From contig NC_049995.1 of assembly GCF_000003815.2 (NCBI RefSeq), positions 13,916,262 to 13,980,261 on the forward strand: DNA of 64,000 nucleotides, in the 5' to 3' direction. A model generated the notes under the pieces. The model worked only from the letters and a program-made list of their open reading frames with translations, was not told the origin of the DNA and ran no database searches. Shown one piece after another: positions 1 through 12,400 of this stretch (its first letter is position 1; every line of letters starts with the position of its first letter). Made by a program: the position numbers and the translations under genes. Source of the DNA: Branchiostoma floridae. Lineage: Eukaryota > Chordata > Leptocardii > Amphioxiformes > Branchiostomatidae.

Positions 1-2050
1 TATGGGGGGACTTAATTTTACAGTGAAACTAACAATTTCTTACCAATTTAGTTAAGTACAGTTAGGGACTCTATATGGGGGGACTTGATTTTATAGTGAA
101 ACTAACAATTTCTGGCCAATTTAGTTAATTACAGTTAGGGACTCTATATGGGGGGACTTGGTTTTACAGTGAAAATAACAATTTCAGACCAATTTAGTTA
201 AGTACAGTTAGGGACTCTATATGGGGGACTTGATCTTACAGTGAAACTAACAATTTCTTACCAATTTAGTTAAGTACAGTTAGGGAGTCTATATGGGGGG
301 ATTGATTTTACAGTGAAACTAACAATTTCTTACCAATTTAGTTATTAATAAGTACAGTTAGGGACTCTATGTGGGGGGACTTGATTTTGCAGTGAGACTA
401 ACAATTTCTGACCAATTTAGTTAATTGCAGCTAGGGACTCTATATGGGGGGACTTAATTTTACAGTGAAACTAACAATTTCTGACCAATTAAGTTAAGTA
501 CAGTTAGGGACTCTATATGGGGGGGCTTGATTTTGCAGTGAAACTAACAATTTCTGACCAATTTCAGTTAATTACAGTTTGGGACTCTATATGGGGGACT
601 TGATTTTACAGTACTTAAGTTAAGTACAGTTAGAGACTCTATATGGGGGGACTTCATTTTACAGCGAAACTAACAATTTCTGACCAATTTAGTTATTAAG
701 TAAAGTTAGGGACTCTATATGGGGGACTTGATTTTACAGTGAAACTAACAATTTCAGACCAATTAAGTTAAGTACAGTTAGGGACTCTATAATTTTTATG
801 GGGGGCTTGATTTTACAGTGAAACTAACAATTTGTGACCAATTTAGTTAATTACAGTTAGGGACTCTATATGGGGGGACTTGATTTTACAGTAAAAATAA
901 CAATTTCAGACCAATTTAGTTAAGTACAGTTAGGGGCTCTATATGGGGGGACTTGATTTTACAGTGAAAATAACAATTTCAGACCAATTTAGTTAAGTAC
1001 AGTTAGGGACTCTATATGGGGGACTTGATCTTACAGTGAAACTAACAATTTCTGACCAATTTGAATTCAGCTAACAGAATCCATTATGGGGGGCTTGATT
1101 TTACAGTGAAACTAACAATTTCTGACCAATTTAGTTAAGTACAGTTAGGGACTCTATATGGGGGAACATGATTTTACAGTGAAACAACAATTTCAGACCA
1201 ATTTAGTTATTAATAAGGACAGTTAGGGACCCTATGTGGGGAGGACTTGATTTTACACTGAGACTAACAATTTCTGACCAATTTAGTTAAGTACAGTTAG
1301 GGACTCTATATAGGGGACTTGATTTTACAGTGAAACTAACAATTTCTTACCAATTAAGTTAAGTACAGTTAGGGAGTCTATATGGGGGGCTTGATTTTAC
1401 AGTGAAACTAACAATTTCTTAGATTTCAGACCAATTTTAATTACAGTTAGAGACTCTATATGGGGGGACTTGATTTTACATTGAAACTAACAATTTCAGA
1501 CCAATTTTAGTTAATTACAGTTAGGGACTCTATATCGGGGGACTTGATTTTACAGTGAAACTAACAATTTCTGACCAATTTAGTTAAGTACAGTTAGGGA
1601 CTCTATATGGGGGGACTTGATTTTACAGTGAAACTAACAATTTCAGACCAATTTAGTTATATAATAAGTACAGTTAGGGACTCTATATGGGGGGACTTGA
1701 TTTTACAGTGAACTAAATTTCTGACCAATTTAGTTAAGTACAGTTAGGGACTATATGGGGGGACTTGATTTTACAGTGAACTAATAATTTCTGACCAATC
1801 AAGTTAAGTACAGTTAGGGACTCTACATGGGGGGCTTGATTTTATAATGAAACTGACAATTTTTCACCAATTAAGTGCAGTTAGAGACTCTATATGGGGG
1901 GGGGCTTGATTTTACAGTGAAACTAACAATTTCAGACCAATTTATTTAAGTACAGTTAAGGACACTATAGGGGGAGACTTGATTTTACAGTAAAACTAAC
2001 AATTTCTGACCAATTTGAATTCAGCTAACAGAATCCATTATACTTAGGGA
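1..2050. repeat. 73-bp satellite array, about 27 copies
   Basis: A tandem array with the core gggactctatatgggggg. Unit starts at 65, 138 and 211 give a period of exactly 73 bp. Copies differ by small indels and by ttaagtacag versus ttaattacag. The array is cut by the window start and decays at about 2050. No open frame persists across units. Confidence 0.95.
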
Positions 2051-2930
2051 CTCTACATTTGTATAATTATGAGGATAGTCATGCAGTGGTCATTTTAGTT
2101 TTTGAACTAAAGAGGGCTTATAATCTAGTTTAGGGCTCTATATACTTGACAAGTATGTAAAGTGACAAAAAGGGACCTGGTATATTTTAGTCACTTCAGC
2201 CAATCATGTTATATTCCGGTCTGAACCTGGAACTTATCCTCTGGACCTGAACCGGGCCTGTACCTGAATTTCCTACATACCAGTTGCAGCAACTGAATGC
2301 AGATGAGTGATTTAAGCCAGTCTGATAGTCATATCAGAACTGTTTCTGTATTTATGCCTCAAGATAATGAAACATCACATCTGCTTGGAGTAACCCATTT
2401 GAAGTGCAGAGTGACTCTAAAAGCCAACAACTACTTCACAATTCAAACAACATGTAGGGAGTGTTTTCTGAAATTTCACATTGCCGATAATACATGAACT
2501 GGTGTAAAAGAACATGCATCGTCTCGATCCCACAAACACTGCAGACGGAACATTTGTACAGCACATGTGCATTGTCAGCCTAAGGTTTTAACAGCAATCC
2601 TGTGCAAGGGAAGCCAGCCGTTCCACCTTTGACGCTTTCCCCGCCTGGGGTCGCAAATTCCTGCAAAATTCTCGCACTGCAAACGCACCACCATGCAACC
2701 GTTATCTTTCCCCCTCCTACCACATACATCTCTGCAAGGCTTAGCTGAGCTTCAATGATCAGTGTATGTCAAAACTGTGACCGGCTGACAACAGTGTCTT
2801 CACAACCTGTTATGGCCAAAACCATCTCCCGCTCGTTTTTTCATACGTTCGTTCGACCAGTGCAGACCAAATGTAATAGTTGAATTTCCAAAAAAAAAAG
2901 GCCGAATAGGAAAAAAAACAAAAAATACTA
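2051..2930. other. Non-coding stretch with a hAT-MITE remnant
   Basis: No supported gene. 2215-2275 resembles the 3' part of the hAT-like MITE that is complete at 15049-15480 (ggacctgaaccgggcctg and nearby words). The 66-codon frame at 2297-2497 has no recognisable domain or splice context. Confidence 0.6.
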
Positions 2931-3343
2931 GTACGGCCCTGTGAGAACGTAATCTCCAAGACGGATCTTCAAGGGAGAATCATGGCGGCTAGCTGGCTGG
3001 GTAGTGTCCGACTGGGCCAGGATACCAACCCCCTCCCCCCCAGTGTTACACAACCCCTCTCCCACCTGTGGTACACAACCCACTTGCCTCTGTGGTACAC
3101 AACCGATCTCCCCCCCAGTGGTACACAACCCCCTCGCCCCATGTGGTACACAACCCCCCCTCCCACCTGTGGTACACAACCCCCCTCCCACCTGTGGTAC
3201 ACAACCCCCCCTGCCACCTGTGATACAATACCCACCTCCCCCCAGTCCAGTCAGACACCATTCCAGCCAGAAGCCGTCACAATTCGCAGCCCCCGATGGT
3301 CTGCTCGGTGACTACGAAAACAGGCGTTCTCACAAGACCGTAC
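2931..3343. mobile_element. Foldback MITE, GTACGG family, copy 1
   Basis: The ends are inverted copies: gtacggccctgtgagaacg at 2931 and cgttctcacaagaccgtac at 3325-3343. The inverted similarity runs about 100 bp inward (agtcagacac near 3248 against gtgtccgact near 3004). The centre is a minisatellite (3035-3240). No transposase. Related copies lie at 3387, 3801, 4714, 5176, 46581 and 46810. Confidence 0.85.
3035..3240. repeat. Minisatellite inside the foldback element
   Basis: About seven units of roughly 24-27 bp built on cacctgtggtacacaacccc. Several overlapping short frames here are by-products of the repeat. Confidence 0.85.
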
Positions 3344-3386
3344 GCGTCATAAGATAAAAGAAAATATTGCACTTAAGGATATACTA

Positions 3387-3495
3387 GTACGGCTCTGCTC
3401 GAAGGCGGTCTCGGAGACAGACTTTGGGGGAGAATTGCTAGAATTCGCAGCCCCCGAAGGTCCATCTCAGAGATTACCTCCTCACAGAGCCGTAC
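3387..3495. mobile_element. Foldback MITE, GTACGG family, 109-bp minimal copy
   Basis: Almost entirely palindromic: gtacggctctg at the left and cagagccgtac at the right, with gaattcgcag in the middle. Lies 44 bp after copy 1. Confidence 0.8.
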
Positions 3496-3514
3496 GCGTC
3501 ATAGAAATAAAAGC

Positions 3515-3705
3515 TAAAAACTACTACTACAACTACTAGCTACTACTACTACTACTGACAACAACAACTAACAACAACAACTAACAACAACTAACAACAG
3601 CAACAACAACAACAGCAACAACAACAACAACTACTACTACTACAACTACTACTACTACAACTACTACTACTACTACTACTACTACAACTACTACAATTAC
3701 TAAAA
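3515..3705. repeat. Trinucleotide microsatellite (CTA)n/(CAA)n
   Basis: Interleaved runs of cta and caa triplets over about 190 bp. No coding evidence. Confidence 0.9.
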
Positions 3706-3800
3706 CAATTTAAAAGTATTAAAAGTGTTAAAATGTTAAAAGTGTTAAAAGGATAGAGGAGTGTTAAAAGTGTTAAAATGGGATAAAAACATGTTAAAAA

Positions 3801-4566
3801 CGGCTCTGTGAGAACGCAGCCTCCAAGACAGACATCGAGGGAGAATTATGACAGCTCCTAGCTGGCGAGTGTCTGACTGAGACAAGCCCAGTCAGACACT
3901 CCACCTGAGCAAGAAGCTGCCATAATTCGCAGCCCTCAACGATCTGCTTGGAGACTACAAAAATAAATAATAAATAAATGAAAATAAAATAAATAAATGA
4001 AAATAAATGAACAGAAAATAAATAAATGAACAGAAAATAAATGAAAATAAAATAAATGAAAATAAAAACATAATAAGAATAAATAAAGAAATGAAAAGTA
4101 AAAGGAAAAGAAAAAGAAGAAGAGGAAGAAGAGGAAGAAGAGGAAGAAGAGGAAGAAGAGGAAGAAGAAAAGAAATGGTAAATTATAAAATAAAGAATAA
4201 ATAAATAAATGTGATAATAGAAATAATAGAAAATAAACAGAAAATAAATGAACAGAAAATAAATAAGAATAAAAGAATAAATGAAAAGAAAAAGGAAAAG
4301 AAGAAAAAGAAATGGAGATGGAAATAATAAACAAAAAGTAAATTAAATAAATGTGATAAAAGAAATAATAGGAAATAAACGGAAAATAAATGAACAGAAA
4401 ATAAATGAAAATAATAATAAAAAATAATAAAGAAGTGAAAAGAAAGGAGGAGAAGAAACCGGAAATAATAAACAAAGTAGAAGTAGATCAAATAAATATG
4501 ATAATAGAAATAATAGAAAATAAAAAGTAAATAAACAAAAAATAAAAAAATGTTCTCACAGAGCCG
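3801..4566. mobile_element. Foldback MITE, GTACGG family, with expanded centre
   Basis: Left end cggctctgtgagaacg at 3801 and right end gttctcacagagccg at 4552-4566. The left arm itself folds back (agtgtctgactg against cagtcagacact near 3868-3900). From about 3958 to 4550 the centre has expanded into purine-rich DNA (aaataaatg and gaagaagag runs). Long Phe/Leu-rich minus-strand frames here are translation of that low-complexity DNA. Confidence 0.8.
3958..4550. repeat. Purine-rich low-complexity expansion
   Basis: (AAATA)-like and (GGAAGAA)-like repeats inside the foldback element. The strand asymmetry (almost no pyrimidine except t) spans about 590 bp. Confidence 0.9.
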
Positions 4567-4647
4567 TGCATTAAAAACAATTGTGTAATGTTCAATGTAG
4601 TTTGTGATGATAATGTTGATGTATGTATGTCATGTTGTGTGTGTTGG

Positions 4648-4985
4648 GCTGTGGACCCGGGGCGGTGCAAGGTAGAGGGCCTGTGCGACGCCGCTCTGGG
4701 CAGAATCGGCGGCAGGGCCCAGTTCTGTGGAACTGTTGGAACGTGGAAGTCTCCAACCAAGTCTCCGACCGGAGTCGAAGACATGGCTGGAGACTACAAC
4801 AGCTCTCACAGAACCGGGCCCCGTGGTTGGCGACTGGTGGCGACGAAGGGTGGACTATAGGGGGGCCTGCGGAAGTGTACCCCCCTCCCCCCTAAATGCA
4901 GGCCCCCCTATAGGATGCGTGAAGGTGACGGGTGACGCGCGGCACTGGCACTGCGGCGGCCTCCCTGCGGGACCTCCCTTAGGTC
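4648..4985 (+). pseudogene. Spliced copy of the 3' exons of the protease-domain gene
   Basis: The plus strand here resembles the minus-strand gene at 6262-14603, but without its intron. ggcggtgcaaggtagaggg matches the end of exon 7 (8481). It is followed at once by cctgtgcgacgccgc, the start of exon 8 (7158), although 1.3 kb of intron separates the two in the gene. After an inserted palindrome (4714-4822) the similarity resumes with exon 9 sequence (ggcgacgaagggtgg, then gatgcgtgaaggtga). A second small palindrome (about 4857-4912) interrupts exon 9. This is best explained as a reverse-transcribed mRNA fragment. No intact reading frame survives. Confidence 0.75.
4714..4822. mobile_element. 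Foldback MITE inserted in the spliced pseudogene
   Basis: The inverted ends gggcccagttctgtgg and cacagaaccgggccc enclose about 75 bp, with internal inverted words tctccaa and ctggaga. It splits the exon 8 part from the exon 9 part of the pseudogene. Looks like a diverged member of the GTACGG family. Confidence 0.65.
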
Positions 4986-5175
4986 AGGTACTGGTCAAAC
5001 GAACGTCATAAACAATCGGGTAACTACACAAAGTTTAGGATGGTTGCAGAAGACATTCTGTTGTCGAAACTGGTCACATGTTAAAAGGACAGTCAAATAT
5101 TCCAAGCACCATTTGTGTTGGAATTGCCCCATCACACAGCTTGATTAATTGCCAAAAAATTGTGAGCCGAATTTA

Positions 5176-5413
5176 GTACTGTTCTGTGAGAACGTAGCAT
5201 GCTGGACAGGTCTTCGGGGGAAATAGTGACGGCTACCTGACTGGTTCCAGGGCCAGACCGGGCCTGGTCCGATCAGACCGGGCCCAGTCCAACCGGGCCA
5301 GGCCCGACCTTACCAAGGAGGTTGCCCCCCTTGGTTGGCCCACATCCAGCTAGATAATCCGCCAAAATTACCCCCAAAGACCTGCCCAGGACTACATTCT
5401 CACAGAACTGTAC
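5176..5413. mobile_element. Foldback MITE, GTACGG family, 238 bp
   Basis: Left end gtactgttctgtgagaacg at 5176 and right end attctcacagaactgtac ending at 5413. Internal GC-rich inverted segments (gaccgggcc repeats). Confidence 0.85.
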
Positions 5414-5424
5414 ATTTAATTTAA

Positions 5425-6170
5425 AACTTAAGAAATGTAAAAATCTAAAAAATGTTGTGAATTTACAAAATATACAATATACAAATGAATTTACAAATTT
5501 ACAATATATACAAATTCTGAAAATTACAAATTTACAGTATATACAGTATAATACAGTATATACAGATTGCACAAATTTGGAAATTTACAAATAGTATACA
5601 AAATACAAATTTGGAAATTTACAAATTTACACTTTACAATATACAATTTTGGAAATATACAAATTTACAATATACAAATTTGGAAATATACAAATTTACA
5701 ATATACGGAAATATACAATGTACATTTGGAAATAAATAAATTTACAATATACAAATTTGGAACTATGCAAATTTACAATTATAGTACAAATTTGGGAAAA
5801 TACAAATTTACAATATACAAATTTTGAAAGATACAAATTTATAATACACAAATTTGGAAATACAAATTTACAATATACAAATTTGGAAATATACAAATGT
5901 ATAATATACAAATTTGGAAATATGCAAATTTATATACAAATTTGGAAATGGAAATTTACAATATACAAATTTGGAAATATACAAATTTACAATACACAAA
6001 TTTAGGAACTTACAGATTTACAATATACAAGTTTAGATATTTACAATATACAAATGTACAAATTTGAATATTTACAAATGTACAAATTTGAATATTTACA
6101 AATGTACAAATTTGGAAATTTACAATAACACAAAAACAAAATTTAAAAAATCACAAAATATAAAATTTGA
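5425..6170. repeat. AT-rich tandem array, about 31-bp unit
   Basis: Repeats of acaaatttggaaatat alternating with acaaatttacaatat, degenerate at both edges. The open frames in it are repeat by-products. Confidence 0.9.
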
Positions 6171-6261
6171 AAATTCACAACTTTTAAAAGATTTGGAATT
6201 TACAATTTCCCTCCCAAAACCGTAATTTAGTTGGTTTTTTTTCTGCTGTGTGACGGGCGTG

Positions 6262-6470
6262 TTACCTCGTCAGAAGTCTTGCCAGGAGTCTCAGCCAGAC
6301 AGGAGAGGGAGGTCCCACAGGAAGGCCGCCGCTGTGCCAGCACCGCGCATCACCCATCACCTTCACGCATCCCCTTGGGCATGCCCTTGGGCCACCCTCC
6401 GTCGCCGAAAGTTGCCATCGTAGTACAGCATGCCAGCTGTGATAACAGTAAACGTAAACAATTGAGTCAA
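6262..6470 (-). CDS. Protease-domain gene, exon 9 (last, tentative)
   Basis: The acceptor gtgcctgcag at 6471 gives the phase needed by exon 8 and an open frame to TAA at 6262-6264, adding about 69 residues rich in Gly, Trp and Cys. The alternative acceptor at tatcacag (about 6443) gives a frame that stops early. The ending aggtaac could also be a donor. The sequence is conserved in the pseudogene at 4823-4985, so it was transcribed. Confidence 0.5.
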
Positions 6471-9400
6471 CTGCAGGCACTCAATCGATCTAACACATTG
6501 AATCTAGATGGCTATAGTAGGCTAGGGTAGAGTGTGTTAGGGTGGTGTAGGGTAAGTTAGGGTCACAGGGGTAGGGTAGGGTAGGGTGCGGTAGGGTGGG
6601 GTAGGGTGGGGTTGGCTGGTCTGGGGTAGCTTAGAGTGCGGTGGGGTAGGGTGGGGTGTGGTAGATAGGGTAAGGTAGGGTCATGGGTATATTGTGGAGT
6701 GGGGTAGGGTAGGGTTAGGTTGGGGTGGGGCAGGGTGGGGTGGGGTAGGGTGGGGTCAAGGGTGTATGGTGGGGTAGGGTATGGTTGAGTGGGTTGGAGA
6801 AGGGTGGGGTAGGGTCACAGGGGTGGGGTGGGGAAGAGTGGTGTAGGGTGGGGTAGGGTGGGGTAGGGTGGGGTAGGGTGGTGTAGGGTGGGATGGGATG
6901 GGGTGGGGTACAGGGAAAGGTAGGGCAGGAAAGAACAGAGCACAGCAGGGCAGTTTAAGAACTCAATCACAACCAAACTCCAAATAGTCAACAAAAGAAA
7001 GAAAAGCAAAAAGTAAATTAAAGCAAAAGTGAAAGTGAAATGAGGGTGAAAGTGAAATGAGGGTGAAAGTGAAAGGGAACTTAAAGTGAACATTATGAGA
7101 ACTTACGGTATGGCGCTGGTGGCCGCCGATTCTGCCTTGGCGAGCGGCGTCGCATAGGCTATGGTACAAGAAGAACGCACAATCAGTTACTGAGGCATAC
7201 GAAATAAAAATGTTGTGTGTCCTGTTTCCCGACCTACCCTAGAAAAAATCTGCCGACCCTAGAAAAACCTGTTGACCCTAGAAAAACCTGCTGACCCTTA
7301 AGCCTTTTTTTGGGTGGGCAGTGCAGGCACATAGTTTCAGGTCAGAATTTGTATTCAGCCTGCTTCCTATAGAAGTAAAAAAAAATGCAAGCAATAAAAG
7401 ATAAATGGACAAAATTTATATGTCCACAGATTTATAGCCATTACCGGTATGCAAAAAAATTCAAGTTTTACATTGAAAATATAACTGCCTTCAAGCATGT
7501 CATGTCTAAAGAAAATGAAAACAAAAAGGTAAACGCTACCTATCAACCTTAATTCTTTTCAGGACTCACAGGAGACAAAACATGTTTCTCCTAAGGCCTT
7601 AAAAACTATCTACACTCATGCAGCTTTAAGTTTTTTTCTGTCCAAAAATTGCTTGGCCATGTTGTAGGTTTTAGTTGTTAGATAGCAGCAAGGAACATTG
7701 AACACTAAATATACATGACGTTGTATAATATAAAAGTTGGTAAAATTCAAACGTCTCCATGCTAAGGGCCAAATCTAATAAAGAAAATAAACATTTTTTA
7801 CCCTTGTTAAAAAAACAAATGTTACAGAAAAGGCCCTGATGCTGGCTATAACGCAACATACGGGCCAAAATAACATCATAGCGGATACACATCACAGCGT
7901 AGGTGATACAAATTACAGTGTAGAGTCCCCCCCCCCCCCAATGCCAAACTGTCCTGGTGAGAACCAACACGTCGGTAGAACGTACTGCGCCTGCGCGAAC
8001 ACTAGTTATTTTTTTAACGTTGCATTGAAATCCCGCTTGTTGCACAGTATATTTTAGAGACATGGTTTCATGTAAAACAGAGTTTTACCCTATTATATAA
8101 CGCACACACTTTCTTAAATGCGGACCTTTAGTAAACCGGGAGATTAGCATGTCTATACTTTTCGCACAGGCGCAGTACGTTCCGGTGACGTGCTGTGAGA
8201 ACCTTGTATAATAATATATAGCAAAGGCCACACCAATTTGATTCATAGGTTCACAGATTTTCAAAAAATAAAAATATGCTTAAACTGGAAAAACATATGA
8301 CAACGAAGGTGTATGCCTAGGGGTACTTATGGAGTAGACATGGTTGAAATGAAATATTCTACCATGCTGCTAGCTACGTTTTCACTTTAAAAAACCCGTG
8401 AAACAACAAATTAAATTGGTGTGACCAAAGTGTACAATAACTATAATATATAGCAAAGGTATAGACTGCAGTGTACTCACCCCTCCACCTTGCACCGCCT
8501 CTGGGCCCGGCGGCTGGCCCAGCAGCAGCTGCTGCTCGGGCCGTTCGCCGGGCCCCGGGTCCACAGCCATGGCTACAGCCGCACCCGCGTCCCCACCCGC
8601 CTGATGTCGCTGTTCCACGGGCGGGGCAAGCGCAACACCTGGGCCTGCACCCGCGTCGCGTTGCCGCTCCGCGGGCGGTACCACGGGTGCCTCCGCGGCC
8701 GGGCCAGGCGCCACCTCCGGCTGGTCTTGCCTCGGGCCAGCGCCTGGCGGATGGTCAATGGCCGCGGGCTGCGCCACGGGTGCTCCCACGGCCGGGCCAG
8801 GTGCCAGCCCAGGGCCAGCACCCGGCGGATCTTGAATGGCCGCGGGCGGCGCCACGACCGTGCCAGGGGCCACCTCCGGCCGGCCTGCCGCAGCTTCGGG
8901 CGGTGCCCTCGGCCGCGGGACCGGCCTCGGGTCAGCGCCCCGGCGATGGTGGTTGGCCGCAGCACCGGCTGTAGCCTCGGAGGGGACTGGCCCTCGTCTG
9001 TCCTGCTGTACCTGGACACCAGCCCCCTGCAGAGGGAAGAAGAGAACAGAACACAGAACTTGTCAGTAACAAGAACAGAACTTGTCAGTAACAAGAACAG
9101 AACTTGTCAGTAATTTTACAAGAACAGAACTTAAAAAGAACAGAACTTGTCAATAACAAGAACAGAACTTGTCAGTAACAAGAACAGAACTTGTCAGTAA
9201 CAAGAACAGAACTTGTCAGTAATTTTACAAGAACAGAACTTAAAAAGAACAGAACTTGTCAAAAAGAACAGAACTTGTCAATAACAAGAACAGAACTTGA
9301 AAAGAACAGAACTTGTCAGTTAGTCATCAGCATCTCATAATGTTTTCACTACTTTTAGGTTGCTTGGCTTCATTGATACCAATTATACATAAAAGGCCAA

Positions 9401-12400
9401 AGAAGAACAGGGTTTGTCAATAAAATGGTTCTTCTGAAGTGGGGCTTTTTGTCTTCCTGGATGCTTCAACAAAGAAGTCAAACCCAACCTTTCATATAGC
9501 AAACACTAGTAACTATTCAAGTCTGTTTTTACAATTATATCAACAATCACTGTTTATATGTTACAGTATATGTCCCTTTCTGTCTACCATTTAAACTTTA
9601 AGGGGCTGGTCGTTCTAAAGTGTTGTTTCCGGTCGTCAAGGGGTAGGTTTTAAAAAATTTCCTAGGCACTCCCCGGCTAAAAAAAATTTTCCTTGGCCCT
9701 CCCCTGGGCTCAAAATTTTTTTCCTAGGCCCTCCCCTGGACTCAAAAATCAAAAGTGTATTAACTTTTGTAGAATAAAAGTTCCCAACATAGGAAGTCTT
9801 TTGTATTTACCTCCTTCCGGATGAAAGGAGGCCCGCCTTCTAAGAAAGGGTAACGAGCTCTCTCTCTCATTCGCTCCCGGCGGGCCTCCTCTCTCCGAGC
9901 ATCTCTTTCTAGCACGGCTTGATGTTGTTGTATCAGCCTCTCATGTGCTTCTCTCTGTCTCTCTTCTTCTTCTCTCTGTCGCCGTTCTTCTTCTGCTTCA
10001 ACCTGAAGCACAGAAACAGATTATCTTAGACTTAGCATCTATTTATCATTAAAAGAACAGGATTAACACTTGACAATCATGAAGCCTTTTGCACCCTCTC
10101 GGGCACAATAATTACATCCCTTGCATACCTGGGATCTAAAAGAGTATGAATGTAGACTGAAGGTGTCAGAGGGGGAGTTACTCCCACAGTAAGTCCACCC
10201 CATTTTGCCATGTCTGAGAGCTGTTTGTGTAAGTTTGGTGGACTTTTATCCAGGGTAAGGCCTTTACACCAATTTAGGCAGTAAGTCCATCTTCATCAGT
10301 CCTCTCTGAGTAAATTAGTCCATTTTCAGATCACTGGACTAACTGTGGGTGAAAAGAGGACTATGGTATGGTCCATGGTAAGTCGACGTTTATTAGTCCA
10401 ACGTTCGCAAGGGATATAGCGGGGGCTGTAGCTCTATCACTTTCCTCAAGATTCAGGGCTGAGGTTGGCCCTAGCCTGGGTCCATCTAGATGTAGTTGAA
10501 ATGCTCCACCTATGTTTGCTTCTGCTATCCGTCTAGAGACCTGCACGTTCAAACCTTTTGGTGCTAACGTCAGTTAATGAGCGAATCCAGGAATAGGTTC
10601 TAGAGCGCTCGTTCGATGACAACAGGCCCTCCAGCAGGCGGACGGAGGGCTTGTTTGGTGTTGGAACGCCTGTTCGAACAAGCACTTGAACCCATTCCAT
10701 AATTCACTCATGTGAAGGGACCAATCAGTGCCTAAAGTACCTAAAATGTCTATGGGACATAGCTCTAAGTCTGTTGCAGTTATCTATGAGTAAGTTAAAC
10801 CTGATTTTGTACAATCTTTATGTTTATGCTACTTTAGTAATTTGTATGATTATGTTATTGAAGTTAATTTGGTTTTGTTGTACTTAATGTATGGCTTATG
10901 TTCGGGGCTCTCTCAGGGCTTTGAAAAACGACGTCAGGCGATGTGCTCTAATCCTGGTTAAATAAAGAATAAGCAAACAAACAAGTTTACAGATTTGTGT
11001 TGCAGTTAGATTTGAGCACTGGCCAGGGCACGAACGAAGAACTAAAAAAAGAGACACTTACGTGATTCTTCCACTGCCGCTCTAGATTTTCCAGCGCATC
11101 TATAAAAGCATCCATGTCTTCGTCGAGGTGTTCCTGCGGACGCTGGTTCTTGGCTACAAAATTCGTAAAATAATTCTGTAAGAAATGGAGAAAGTCTTGT
11201 TAGCCTTTAAGCAAAAAATGAATTGTAAACAAATTGACTGAAATAAGGATGCCCTATCCTAGTGCTAATGGAGCATCACTATCAAGAGTCCTGGGTCAAA
11301 TCTAGGCACCAGGCTCAGGACTGGTTCTAGCTTTGCTATGTAAAAGGATGCCTAACTCGAACCATAGATTGATAGAATGATGCAATTATGGTCTTTCAAT
11401 GAACCAAGCCTCTTGTAAGAGGGTCTGCATGCTCTTTTCCTTAAGGGTAGGCAGCACATTTTATTTCCTGTAATTCGTAGGGAAAACCATCTTATCTACG
11501 TAATTCGTAGCGAGGCGACCAAATTTAGCATAATTGCCTACCTTGATTTAGCGTAATACGTAGGAGGTTCTTCTGAATTCAGCGTAAATCGTTGTCGGGA
11601 CCCCCCATGCAGACCCTCTAGTAAGGATCACGGCAAGGCCATCTCCATATAGGACTGACAGTGTCTTGAGGAACTGAGGAGGTTAACTCCTGGGAGGAAA
11701 TATCAAATCCCTTAAGAAAGCAAGATTTCATCTAGCTGAACTTACCCGCATAGATAAAACCACTTCCGCCAACAATGGGTCCCGACCGCGTAAGTAGTCA
11801 GCTGCAGGCAAACAACATGATATAACATACTATTAGCTTTACAGTCCAATGGTTAATATGTACACTAGTGAACTAAACAGACATAACAAGTTACTTAGAT
11901 CAGGGTTGTAGCCAGCACCTGTCCTTCAGTCCTTTGAAGGAATTTTGCAGCTGGGGACTGAAAAAAGTTTTCCCCATTCCGTCCCCTGGGACAGACAAAA
12001 ATTGATATGTAAAGATATAAAAAAAACTGAAACCCATGTGTTCTTCTTCACCAAAACAGATGCCATTGAACAGCTTAGTCTACAAGCAAAATTTGCAACT
12101 CAAAATGCAGGAAATAGTGTTTCAGAGGGTATTGATTTAAAAATTTTCTGGGACCAAGACCCCCTAGAAATGACGCGCAACGTCACGCCATGCCTTTGGT
12201 GCTCGATAGGATTCCCATTCAAAATCAAGGGGACTGAAAATGATTTCAGGCTGGCTACAACCCTGACTTAGATACTTACGATCTAGATGGTCGGGACCCA
12301 TGTTGTGATGTAACACTCTCCTTGCTCTCCCCTGTCTCTTCTTATCATCATACGCCAAAAGCCCCATCGACAAACACGCGTCCAACCCCAGAATAGGAAC

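Noticed and set aside
1..2050. CRISPR-like array
   Set aside because: Units are contiguous 73-bp repeats without unique spacers, in eukaryotic DNA.
3936..4491. Long Phe/Leu/Ile-rich minus-strand frames
   Set aside because: They are translations of purine-rich low-complexity DNA in the loop of a foldback element; no start context, splice sites or domain.
6963..7169. Ankyrin-like start (LCDAARQGRIGG) on the minus strand
   Set aside because: This reading is the wrong frame of exon 8. The phase of exon 7 and the pseudogene junction favour the basic PMRRRSPRQNRR frame, and no further ankyrin repeats follow.
8490..9113. 207-codon plus-strand frame
   Set aside because: Antisense shadow of the GC-rich exon 7 of the minus gene; the chosen minus frame is fixed by splice phase and the spliced pseudogene.
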